From positions 1 to 12,772 of the forward strand of contig JBIOTQ010000032.1 in NCBI GenBank assembly GCA_044866075.1: a stretch of 12,772 nucleotides of DNA, given 5' to 3'. Position numbers and translations under genes: made by a program. Shown here piece by piece: positions 7,618 to 12,772 of the stretch. Position 1 is the first letter of the stretch; every line of letters begins with the position of its first letter. The DNA comes from JBASRP01 sp044866075 (GTDB taxonomy: Bacteria > Actinomycetota > AC-67). The notes beneath the pieces were generated by a model. The model made no database searches, was not told the DNA's origin, and saw only the letters and a program-made list of their open reading frames with translations.

Positions 7618-8093
7618 GGGTCGCCGTCCTGACCGTGTCCGACCGCCGTTCGCGCGGCGAGGGCGAAGATGAGGGCGGCCCGCTGGTGGAGGAGATGGTC
7701 ACCGGCGCGGGCGGTGAGATCGTCATGCGCGACGTCGTGGCCGACGAACGCGATCACATCGAAGCGCGGCTGCGCGCCTGGTCGAACTCCGGCGACGTCG
7801 ACGTGATCATCACGACCGGCGGCACCGGCCTCGGACCGAGGGACGTCACGCCCGAAGCGGTCCGCGCGATGATGGACCGCGAGGCGCCCGGCATCGCCGA
7901 GCTGATGCGCGCGGCCGGGATGCGTCACACGCCTTTCGCCGCGCTCTCACGGCAGATCGCGGCGCAGCGCATGAAGACGTTGATCATCACGCTGCCCGGA
8001 TCGCCGAAGGCGATCGCGGAGTCGCTCGACCCTGTGCTGCCTATCCTCCGGCACGCCGTCGAGATGATGCACGGCGGCGATCCGCCCGCCTGA
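7614..8093 (+). CDS. MoaB/Mog family molybdopterin adenylyltransferase-like protein
   Basis: 159 residues, the size of single-domain MoaB/Mog proteins. The family activates molybdopterin by adenylation before MoeA inserts Mo; some MoaB members have lost this activity. Visible motifs are VLTVSDRRSRGEGED (5-19), the MPT-binding TTGGTGLGPRDVTPEA (67-82), APGI (91-94) and LPGSPKA (127-133). GTG 7614 overlaps the moaC stop as GTGA with a GGGAG about 10 bases upstream; a longer frame reaching back to 7236 is a shadow of moaC. It is the last gene of the Mo operon. Whether to call it MoaB or Mog cannot be settled by eye, so no symbol is given. No strong T-rich terminator follows it. Confidence 0.92.
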   Translation: MRVAVLTVSDRRSRGEGEDEGGPLVEEMVTGAGGEIVMRDVVADERDHIEARLRAWSNSGDVDVIITTGGTGLGPRDVTPEAVRAMMDREAPGIAELMRAAGMRHTPFAALSRQIAAQRMKTLIITLPGSPKAIAESLDPVLPILRHAVEMMHGGDPPA

Positions 8094-8167
8094 CCTGTGA
8101 TCCAGTTCGTGTCGGCAGAGCATCACGAGCGGTGACTGTCGTACCCCCTTGGTACCGTCGAAGGAGC

Positions 8168-8205
8168 GTCTGACGTTCGTCTGACACGTCTGACAAACGT
8201 CAGAC
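8168..8205. promoter_or_regulatory. Cluster of phased GTCTGAC half-sites, probable operator
   Basis: Three direct copies of GTCTGAC start at 8168, 8179 and 8188, and an inverted copy (GTCAGAC) starts at 8199. The last two form a perfect palindrome, GTCTGAC-AAAC-GTCAGAC (8188-8205). The outer copies also pair as GTCTGACGTT/AACGTCAGAC (8168-8177, 8196-8205). Start-to-start distances of 11, 9 and 11 bases put all half-sites on about the same face of the helix, as for cooperative repressor binding. It lies 50-90 bases before an antitoxin-like gene; such proteins usually repress their own promoters at sites of this kind. No T-tract follows, so it is less likely to be a terminator. Confidence 0.55.
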
Positions 8206-8255
8206 AGCCTCCGGCGGCATGGTGTCGCCGATAACAGGATCGTGGGAGGGTTCCG

Positions 8256-8603
8256 ATGCAGTTGAATCTTCGGTTCGAGGATCGGCCGTTTCGCAGCGTG
8301 AGTCTGCGTCAGCTTTCGCGACGGACCTCGTCGCTGCTCGATGAGATACTCGATGAAGGCGCCGCGGTGTTGATCAGTCGTTATGGTCGGCCCGTCGCGC
8401 TTCTCGCGCCGCTGGAGGTGCGTGCGCCGATAGGGAAGCCGCACGTCGGACCGCTCAGGCGGAGCAGTCGCAACCCTTGCCCGAACTCGACGCCGTCCAG
8501 CGGGAAGTCCTGCGGAAGGTCGTGGCCAAGTTCCCCCACTACTGGGACGGCAATGACCCGTCGATCACGTGGGAAAACCGGACCAAAGTGTGGGCTGCGA
8601 TGA
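8256..8603 (+). CDS. Phd/YefM-like antitoxin, apparently frameshifted after residue ~60
   Basis: The first ~55 residues resemble the prevent-host-death antitoxin fold: VSLRQLSRRTSSLLDEILDE followed by AAVLISRYGRPVALLAPLE, that is a helix, a beta hairpin and the conserved R/G-x-PVA-L-AP end. ATG 8256 has a good ribosome site (GGGAGG, 8244-8249). After ~residue 60 the reading becomes a low-complexity Ser/Arg/Pro sequence without family likeness, while the +2 frame from ~8436 to 8689 looks coding. Adding one G to the GGG at 8433-8435 would join both parts into a single 144-residue protein. So either the gene is broken or the window has a one-base error there. No toxin gene (PIN, RelE, Doc) is next to it. 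In the family it would bind and neutralise a toxin and repress its own promoter. Confidence 0.6.
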   Translation: MQLNLRFEDRPFRSVSLRQLSRRTSSLLDEILDEGAAVLISRYGRPVALLAPLEVRAPIGKPHVGPLRRSSRNPCPNSTPSSGKSCGRSWPSSPTTGTAMTRRSRGKTGPKCGLR

Positions 8604-8689
8604 CAAGGCTCGAACTTGCCGGGTGCGTCGAAAAAGGGGAGCTCGGCATTCGAGCGACGATGCTAGGCAGGCGCACGGCAGCTTCCTGA
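8477..8689 (+). pseudogene. Displaced C-terminal winged-helix-like part of the antitoxin gene
   Basis: This frame is shifted from the antitoxin-like gene. It reads LPELDAVQREVLRKVVAKFP, then PHYWDGNDPSITWENR, then VWAAMTRLELAGCVEKGE, then GIRATMLGRRTAAS. The helix/helix/hairpin layout (QREVLRKV ... AAMTRLELAGCVEK) resembles a winged helix, a C-terminal extension seen on some actinobacterial antitoxin-like proteins. The frame stays open leftward to at least 8436 (EAARRTAQAEQSQPLPELD), and restoring one base near 8433-8435 would fuse it to the Phd-like N-terminus. Independent translation from the TTG at 8477 is unlikely because there is no ribosome site in front. Confidence 0.5.
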
Positions 8690-8712
8690 GCGGCGACACG
8701 GCGCGCTATGCT
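8683..8712 (+). promoter_or_regulatory. Candidate promoter for the acyl-CoA dehydrogenase operon
   Basis: TATGCT (8707-8712) is a fair -10 hexamer, with TTCCTG (8683-8688) a weak -35 at an 18-base spacing. The predicted transcription start is near 8719, giving a ~57-base leader with a strong ribosome site (AGGAGG, 8764-8769) seven bases... from the ATG at 8776. The -35 overlaps the end of the displaced antitoxin fragment. Confidence 0.4.
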
Positions 8713-8719
8713 TGCGATA

Positions 8720-8735
8720 GTTACCGCCTGGTAAC
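8720..8735. promoter_or_regulatory. 16-bp palindromic operator candidate before the acyl-CoA dehydrogenases
   Basis: GTTACC-gcct-GGTAAC is a perfect 6-base inverted repeat with a 4-base spacer, just downstream of the predicted transcription start (~8719). Size and symmetry suit a dimeric repressor such as a TetR- or GntR-type fatty-acid regulator, which would block transcription when bound here. The regulator is not encoded in the window, and its family is inference. Confidence 0.5.
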
Positions 8736-8775
8736 CGCGGTGGTGCCGCCGCGGCCCGCGTCTAGGAGGCCTCGC

Positions 8776-9966
8776 ATGGATTTCCGCGACACGCCCGAAG
8801 AAGCTGCGTTCCGCAAAGAGATCCGCGAGTGGCTCGAGCGCAACGTGCCGGAGGATTGGGATCGCAGCCAGCTCACGCTCATCCCTCCCGAGGATCGGCT
8901 CGAGATGCTCCGCACGTGGCAGGGCAAGCTGCACGAAGGCGGCTGGGCCGGCATCACCTGGCCCAAGGAGTACGGCGGGCGCGGCGCGTCGCTCATCGAG
9001 ACGGCGATCTTCAACCAGGAGATGGCGCGGTCGAAGGCGCCGCCGCCGATCAACGTGATCGGGCTCGGCATGGCCGGGCCGACGATCATCGCGCACGGCA
9101 CACACGAGCAGAAGGAACGCCACCTCGAGAAGATCCTGTCCGCGGAAGAGATCTGGTGTCAGGGCTTCTCCGAGCCCGGCGCCGGCAGCGACCTCGGCGG
9201 GTTGCGCTCGACCGCGATCCTCGACGGCGATTCGTGGATCATCAACGGACAGAAGGTGTGGACGTCGCTCGCGCACGTCTCGGACTGGTCCATCTTCCTG
9301 GCGCGGACCGACACGACGGCGCCGAAACACAAGGGAATCACGTACCTGCTCGTCGACATGCACACGCCGGGCATCGAGGTCCGTCCGCTGAAGCAGATCA
9401 CCGGGTCGGCCGACTTCAACGAGATGTTCTTCACGGACGTGCGCGTCCCGCGCGAGAACGTGCTCGGTGAGATAAACGACGGCTGGCGGGTCGCGATGAC
9501 GACGCTGCTCCACGAGCGCGGCACGCTGGGCTTCGCGCTGTCCGTCGGTGCGCGCGTCGCGCTCGACGAGCTCATCACGCTCGCCAAGGAGACGAAGCGC
9601 AACGGGAAGCGCGCCTACGACGATCCGCTCGTTCGGCAGAGGATCGCGGCGCTCCACGTGGACGTCGAATCGCTCAAGCTCAACAACTACCGGGCGCTCA
9701 CGTCGGTGATGAAGACCGGGATCCCCGGTCCCGAAGGCTCGCTCGGGAAGCTGATCTGGAGCGAGTCGATGCAGCGGCTCGGCGACCTGGCCGTCGATAT
9801 CCTCGGTCCGGCGGGGATGCTCGAGCGCTGGACCGACAACCCGCGGGTGCAGACCTGGCAGTACATCCACCTGCGCTCGCGCGGTCACACCATCGAAGCG
9901 GGGACGAGCGAGATCCTCCGGAACATCGTGGCCGAGCGCGTGCTCGGACTCCCCAAACACAAATAG
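8776..9966 (+). CDS. Acyl-CoA dehydrogenase (FadE type), probable catalytic subunit
   Basis: 396 residues, normal for the family; FAD-dependent alpha,beta-desaturation of an acyl-CoA. The N-terminal helical domain (1-125) is followed by GFSEPGAGSDLGG (130-142) and NGQKVWTS (158-165), the FAD/substrate-binding beta domain, and a C-terminal helical domain ending AGTSEILRN and ERVLGLPK. The Glu that precedes GTS in medium-chain dehydrogenases is Ala here (A375), while E247 in LLHERG sits where the isovaleryl-CoA/FadE26-type group has its catalytic base. ATG 8776 has AGGAGG at 8764-8769. The stop TAG shares bases with the ribosome site of the next gene, a second acyl-CoA dehydrogenase. The pair suggests an alpha2-beta2 enzyme like mycobacterial FadE26-FadE27. 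The substrate (branched, steroid side chain or other) cannot be told. Confidence 0.93.
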   Translation: MDFRDTPEEAAFRKEIREWLERNVPEDWDRSQLTLIPPEDRLEMLRTWQGKLHEGGWAGITWPKEYGGRGASLIETAIFNQEMARSKAPPPINVIGLGMAGPTIIAHGTHEQKERHLEKILSAEEIWCQGFSEPGAGSDLGGLRSTAILDGDSWIINGQKVWTSLAHVSDWSIFLARTDTTAPKHKGITYLLVDMHTPGIEVRPLKQITGSADFNEMFFTDVRVPRENVLGEINDGWRVAMTTLLHERGTLGFALSVGARVALDELITLAKETKRNGKRAYDDPLVRQRIAALHVDVESLKLNNYRALTSVMKTGIPGPEGSLGKLIWSESMQRLGDLAVDILGPAGMLERWTDNPRVQTWQYIHLRSRGHTIEAGTSEILRNIVAERVLGLPKHK

Positions 9967-9974
9967 GAGTCGAC

Positions 9975-11111
9975 ATGGACTTCGGGTTCACCGACGAACA
10001 GGAGGCACTGCGCAAGTCCGCGCGCGAGTTCCTCACGGAGCGTTCCACCCCGCAGCTCGTCCGCACGTTGATGGAGCACAAGACCGGTTTCGACGAGGGG
10101 CTGTGGAAGGAGATGTCCGCCCTCGGCTGGATGGGGATCGCGATCCCGGAGGACGACGGCGGTCTCGGGCTCGGCATGATCGAGCTCGCGATCCTCGCCG
10201 AGGAGACGGGACGCGCGATCCTGCCGTCGCCGTTCTACTCGTCGGTCGGTCTCGCCGCTCCGGTCATCGCGGCGGCCGCCGAGGGCGCGCTCCGGAAGGA
10301 GCTCCTCGGTGGCATCGCGTCCGGCGAGGCGCGCGCGACGGTCGCCCTGGCCGAGGCGGAGGGCCGCTGGGACGCCGCCGGGGTCAAGACCAAGGCGGTG
10401 CGCGACGGCGATGCGTTCACGATCACCGGGACCAAGGTGTTCGTCCCCGACGCGCACCTCGCCCAAGAGGTCGTCGTCGTGGCGCGCACGGCACGCGCGA
10501 AGGACCCGCGCGAGGGGATCTCGCTCTTCGTCGTCCCGACGACGGACGCGAAGGTGAAGATCAAGCAGCTGGACACAATCGACCGGACGCGGCGCCTCGC
10601 GCGCGTCCGCTTTTCGGGAGCGACGGTCGGCGCGGACCGGCTTCTCGGTAGGGAAGGGGAGGGCTGGCCCGTGCTCGAGCGCGCCCTCGATCGCGCGGCG
10701 ACCACGCTCGCGGCGGAAGCGACGGGACTCGCGACGAAGGTGCTCGAGCTGTCGCGCGATTACGCGAAGGAGCGCACGCAGTTCGACAAACCGATCGGCT
10801 CGTTCCAAGCGATCAGCCACAAGGTCGCCGACATGCTGCTGCTGACCGAGAACGCGCGCTCGAACACGTACTACGCCGCGTGGGCGTTGGATGAGGGTGC
10901 TGCCGACGCCCCGCTCGCGACCGCGACGGCGAAGGTTGCCGCATCCGAGGCGGCGCGCATCGTCGCGCAGAACGGGATCCAGGTGCACGGGGGCATCGGG
11001 TTCACCTGGGAGCACGATATGCACCTGTATTACCGGCGCGCGAAGTGGTGCGAGCTGTTCCTCGGGGACGCGACCATCTGGCGGGAACGGATCGCAAGCC
11101 TCATCGGATAG
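9975..11111 (+). CDS. Acyl-CoA dehydrogenase-like protein, probable partner subunit without catalytic Glu
   Basis: 378 residues. The N-terminal domain has DFGFTDEQEALRKSAREFL and GWMGIAIPEDDGGLGLG (51-67); the middle beta domain has GTKVFVPDA (152-160); the C-terminal domain has RDYAKERTQFDKPIGSFQAI (261-280) and VHGGIGFTWEHDMHLYYRR (337-355), standard FAD-contacting segments. At the two known catalytic positions no Glu is evident: the end reads LFLGDATIW (361-369) instead of an EGTS-type motif, and the LLHERG equivalent reads RALDRAA (236-242). That fits a heteromeric pair in which this chain supplies part of the FAD site. It starts 8 bases after the previous gene, with AGGAG at 9965-9969, so the two are co-transcribed and probably made in equal amounts. 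Confidence 0.92.
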   Translation: MDFGFTDEQEALRKSAREFLTERSTPQLVRTLMEHKTGFDEGLWKEMSALGWMGIAIPEDDGGLGLGMIELAILAEETGRAILPSPFYSSVGLAAPVIAAAAEGALRKELLGGIASGEARATVALAEAEGRWDAAGVKTKAVRDGDAFTITGTKVFVPDAHLAQEVVVVARTARAKDPREGISLFVVPTTDAKVKIKQLDTIDRTRRLARVRFSGATVGADRLLGREGEGWPVLERALDRAATTLAAEATGLATKVLELSRDYAKERTQFDKPIGSFQAISHKVADMLLLTENARSNTYYAAWALDEGAADAPLATATAKVAASEAARIVAQNGIQVHGGIGFTWEHDMHLYYRRAKWCELFLGDATIWRERIASLIG

Positions 11112-11114
11112 CGC

Positions 11115-11819
11115 GTGGTCAAACCGAAGGCGGAGCCGCGCGCCGCGTGGCTCGCGCGGGAGACGCCGGCGGAGAAGAAGAAACGCGCCGGGACGGTCTA
11201 TCGCCGGCTCGACAAGGCGTATCCCGGCGCGACGGTCGCGCTACGGTTCTCGAACCCACTCGAGATGGTGATCGCGACGGTTCTCTCGGCTCAGTCCACA
11301 GACGTCATGGTGAACAAGGTGACCGAGTCTCTGTTCCAGAAGTACCGGACGCCGCAGGACTATCTGGCCTCACCGCCGGGCGAGCTCGAGAGGAACATCC
11401 ACTCCACCGGCTTCTTCAACCAGAAGGCGAAGGCGATCCGCGGGTTGTCGCGCGTGCTCGTCGAGGACTTCGGCGGCGAGGTGCCCGGAACGATGGAGGA
11501 ACTGCTCACCCTGCCGGGAGTCGCGCGCAAGACGGCCAACATCGTGCTCGGCAACGCATTCGGCAAGGTTGAGGGGATCGCCGTCGACACCCACGTCCAC
11601 AGGCTCGTGTGGCGGCTCGGCTTCAGCGACGCCGACGACCCGAACAAAGTCGAGCGCGATCTGATGGCACTGTTCCCGAAGACGAAATGGTTCCACCTGA
11701 CCTACCTGCTGATCGAACATGGCCGCGCGATCTGCAAAGCGCCGAAACCGCTGTGCGAGGACTGCGTCGTGAACGACCTGTGCCCGTCCTCGCGCGTGCC
11801 GACGGGGCGGAAGCGCTAG
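11115..11819 (+). CDS. nth: Endonuclease III, base-excision DNA glycosylase/AP lyase
   Basis: 234 residues. It removes oxidised pyrimidines and cuts abasic sites. Visible features are LSAQSTD (57-63), the helix-hairpin-helix LPGVARKTAN (133-142) with catalytic K139, VDTHV (157-161) with catalytic D158, and a C-terminal [4Fe-4S] ligand set C207-x6-C214-x2-C217-x5-C223. All key residues are present. The start is GTG 11115, three bases after the acyl-CoA dehydrogenase stop and without a clear ribosome site of its own, so it is probably read through from that operon. The ~25-residue Lys/Arg-rich N-terminal extension is common in actinobacterial members. The stop shares CTAG with the convergent hydrolase gene. 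Confidence 0.97.
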   Translation: MVKPKAEPRAAWLARETPAEKKKRAGTVYRRLDKAYPGATVALRFSNPLEMVIATVLSAQSTDVMVNKVTESLFQKYRTPQDYLASPPGELERNIHSTGFFNQKAKAIRGLSRVLVEDFGGEVPGTMEELLTLPGVARKTANIVLGNAFGKVEGIAVDTHVHRLVWRLGFSDADDPNKVERDLMALFPKTKWFHLTYLLIEHGRAICKAPKPLCEDCVVNDLCPSSRVPTGRKR

Positions 11820-12496
11820 GAGGCAACCTTCTCGGCCAGCCGACGGAAGGCGGCGCACGCGTCTGCCGTGAGCGTGCCTCCATGCCCGAAGCACGCTATG
11901 TCGAAGTCGAGCGCTGCGATCTTGGCGATGCTCTTCCTCACCTGGCCGTGGTCTTCGTTGTAGATGCCGATCGGCGGTCCGAGGCGGCCGAGGTAGTTGG
12001 CAGCTGCATCTCCGACGAATAGCACGCGCTTCGACGGCATCAAAAACGACATGTGACCCGCGGTGTGTCCGGGCGTATGGACGGCGACCAACCCGTCCTC
12101 GATCGGTAGCACCTCGCCGTCCGCCAGCTCTCGATCGACGCGGCCGGGCGCGCGCTTCGGGCCGAGGTTCTCGACGGCCCACACGCCGGCGCGCTCGACG
12201 TTGTTCCGCGAGGCCGGCTCCGGCGCCGGAACGGTCCCCCGGATGACGGCCGCGTCCGATGGGTGCGCCCAGACGGTAACCGCGTTCGTCGCCAGAAGCG
12301 ATAGGGGACCGACGTGATCGATGTGGTGATGGGTGATGAGAACGTTTCTGAGCGAGCGTCCGCCCTCGAGCGTACGCCGAACGTGACGGCCGTTCTTCCA
12401 CGGGCCTGAGTCGATGAGAGTTGCGCCGCCATCGAGCATGAAGGCGTTCACGTATCCGAACGCGATCGCCCGGACACCCGGAACGATCTCGGCCAT
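11816..12496 (-). CDS. Metallo-beta-lactamase-fold hydrolase
   Basis: 226 residues with the full metal-binding set: H56, H58, D60 and H61 in THHHIDH (55-61), H144 in TPGHTAGH (141-148), D163 in FVGDAA (160-165) and H205 in FGHGG (203-207). TLIDSGP (26-32) is the usual strand before the site. This is the glyoxalase II-like branch of the superfamily, typically acting on thioesters or other small ester substrates; the actual substrate is unknown. No signal peptide is present. The start is ATG 12496, with no Shine-Dalgarno but a TAGGCT hexamer 6 bases upstream, which suggests a leaderless mRNA. It converges on nth and both stops share four bases. Confidence 0.93.
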   Translation of the reverse strand: MAEIVPGVRAIAFGYVNAFMLDGGATLIDSGPWKNGRHVRRTLEGGRSLRNVLITHHHIDHVGPLSLLATNAVTVWAHPSDAAVIRGTVPAPEPASRNNVERAGVWAVENLGPKRAPGRVDRELADGEVLPIEDGLVAVHTPGHTAGHMSFLMPSKRVLFVGDAAANYLGRLGPPIGIYNEDHGQVRKSIAKIAALDFDIACFGHGGTLTADACAAFRRLAEKVAS

Positions 12497-12508
12497 GTGG
12501 CGAGCCTA
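12497..12508 (-). promoter_or_regulatory. Candidate leaderless -10 element of the hydrolase gene
   Basis: On the minus strand TAGGCT (12508 down to 12503) matches the TANNNT form of -10 elements and is followed by 6 bases and the ATG at 12496. This is the same spacing as at the divergent Mo promoter (2007-2027). No clear -35 was found. Confidence 0.4.
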
Positions 12509-12641
12509 TCCCACGGTTCACCACACCAGGAAGCGGGTGAGGCCGGGTGGGAGAGGCAGCGCCTACGAAAAGATCGGCAACACACAGACGGCCCACGTGG
12601 GCGCGGACAGCGATCGCCCCGATCACTCGCCGCGTCGGGCA

Positions 12642-12772
12642 ATGTCCGAATGGATCTATTTCGTCCATAAAGACGTTTGTGTATCGAAATTTAAGGAGGA
12701 ATTGAGCCATAAGTCGGCGTAGTTCGCGATGAACGGCATCCCTGGAAAAGAGAACCAAAGCAGGCCTAGTGG
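12642..12772. other. AT-richer terminal segment without recognisable gene
   Basis: GC falls to about 45% over 12641-12772, and to about 37% for 12641-12710, against ~70% elsewhere. A 26-codon frame (+, 12642-12722) and an unterminated 38-codon frame (-, entering from the right edge and ending at 12656) are both open, but neither resembles a known protein. A strong Shine-Dalgarno-like AAGGAGG (12693-12699) has no suitable start codon at normal distance. An inverted ATTTCG/CGAAAT (12658-12663, 12685-12690) is present. The stretch 12509-12641 between this segment and the hydrolase promoter shows nothing else that I can support. Confidence 0.35.

Noticed and set aside
8168..8205. CRISPR-like repeat array or intrinsic terminator
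   Set aside because: The units are 7 bases with 2-4 base gaps, far too short for CRISPR, and no T-tract follows the palindrome.
8212..8230. Hairpin CGGCG/CGCCG as terminator of the Mo operon
   Set aside because: The stem is only 5 bp with a 9-base loop and no T-tract; such pairs arise by chance in GC-rich DNA.
12414..12722. A 102-codon plus-strand frame near the right end
   Set aside because: Its first part is antisense to the hydrolase gene start and the rest crosses the GC shift; no family likeness or usable ribosome site.
11370..12758. A 462-codon minus-strand frame over the hydrolase and nth genes
   Set aside because: It overlaps two well-supported genes in another frame and shows only Arg-rich shadow sequence.

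Overview
The window is GC-rich (about 70% by eye) except for its last ~130 bases. It reads as a piece of a high-GC bacterial chromosome, most likely an actinobacterium or a close relative. The reasons are tightly overlapping operons, GTG starts, several genes whose -10 hexamer lies only 6-7 bases before the start codon (leaderless style), and a side-by-side pair of FadE-type acyl-CoA dehydrogenases. No rRNA, tRNA, CRISPR array, insertion sequence or integrase was seen.

Left edge (1-968, +): the 3' part of an unusual protein that joins a sigma-70 region-4-like helix-turn-helix to one membrane helix and an extracytoplasmic LysM domain. It is cut by the window edge.

Molybdenum block (972-8093): a leftward gene encodes a membrane protein with four helices, then an internal twin-arginine motif, then a sulfite-oxidase-like molybdopterin domain. 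It diverges, across only 21 bases with a symmetric TATA-type -10 element, from a rightward chain: formate-dehydrogenase-like molybdopterin oxidoreductase (YdeP/CbbBc type), fdhD, a 74-aa helical protein, a soluble sulfite-oxidase-like protein, moeA, moaC and a MoaB/Mog protein. Five of the six junctions are 4-base stop/start overlaps, so the chain is probably one translationally coupled operon. It makes Mo-enzymes together with part of their own cofactor supply: MoaC for an early step, MoaB/Mog and MoeA for adenylation and metal insertion, FdhD for sulfuration. moaA, moaD and moaE are not in the window.

Middle (8094-8775): a Phd/YefM-like antitoxin gene that appears frameshifted, preceded by a cluster of phased GTCTGAC half-sites. 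It is followed by a promoter with a 16-bp operator-like palindrome in front of the acyl-CoA dehydrogenase genes.

Right part (8776-12496): two adjacent acyl-CoA dehydrogenase genes. The first keeps a catalytic Glu candidate and the second seems to lack one, which suggests a heteromeric enzyme. They are followed almost without a gap by an endonuclease III gene. A leftward metallo-beta-lactamase-fold hydrolase gene converges on it so closely that both genes use one CTAG for their stop codons.

The final ~130 bases fall to about 45% GC (37% in the first 70) and hold no recognisable gene. They may mark a transferred segment or an assembly boundary.
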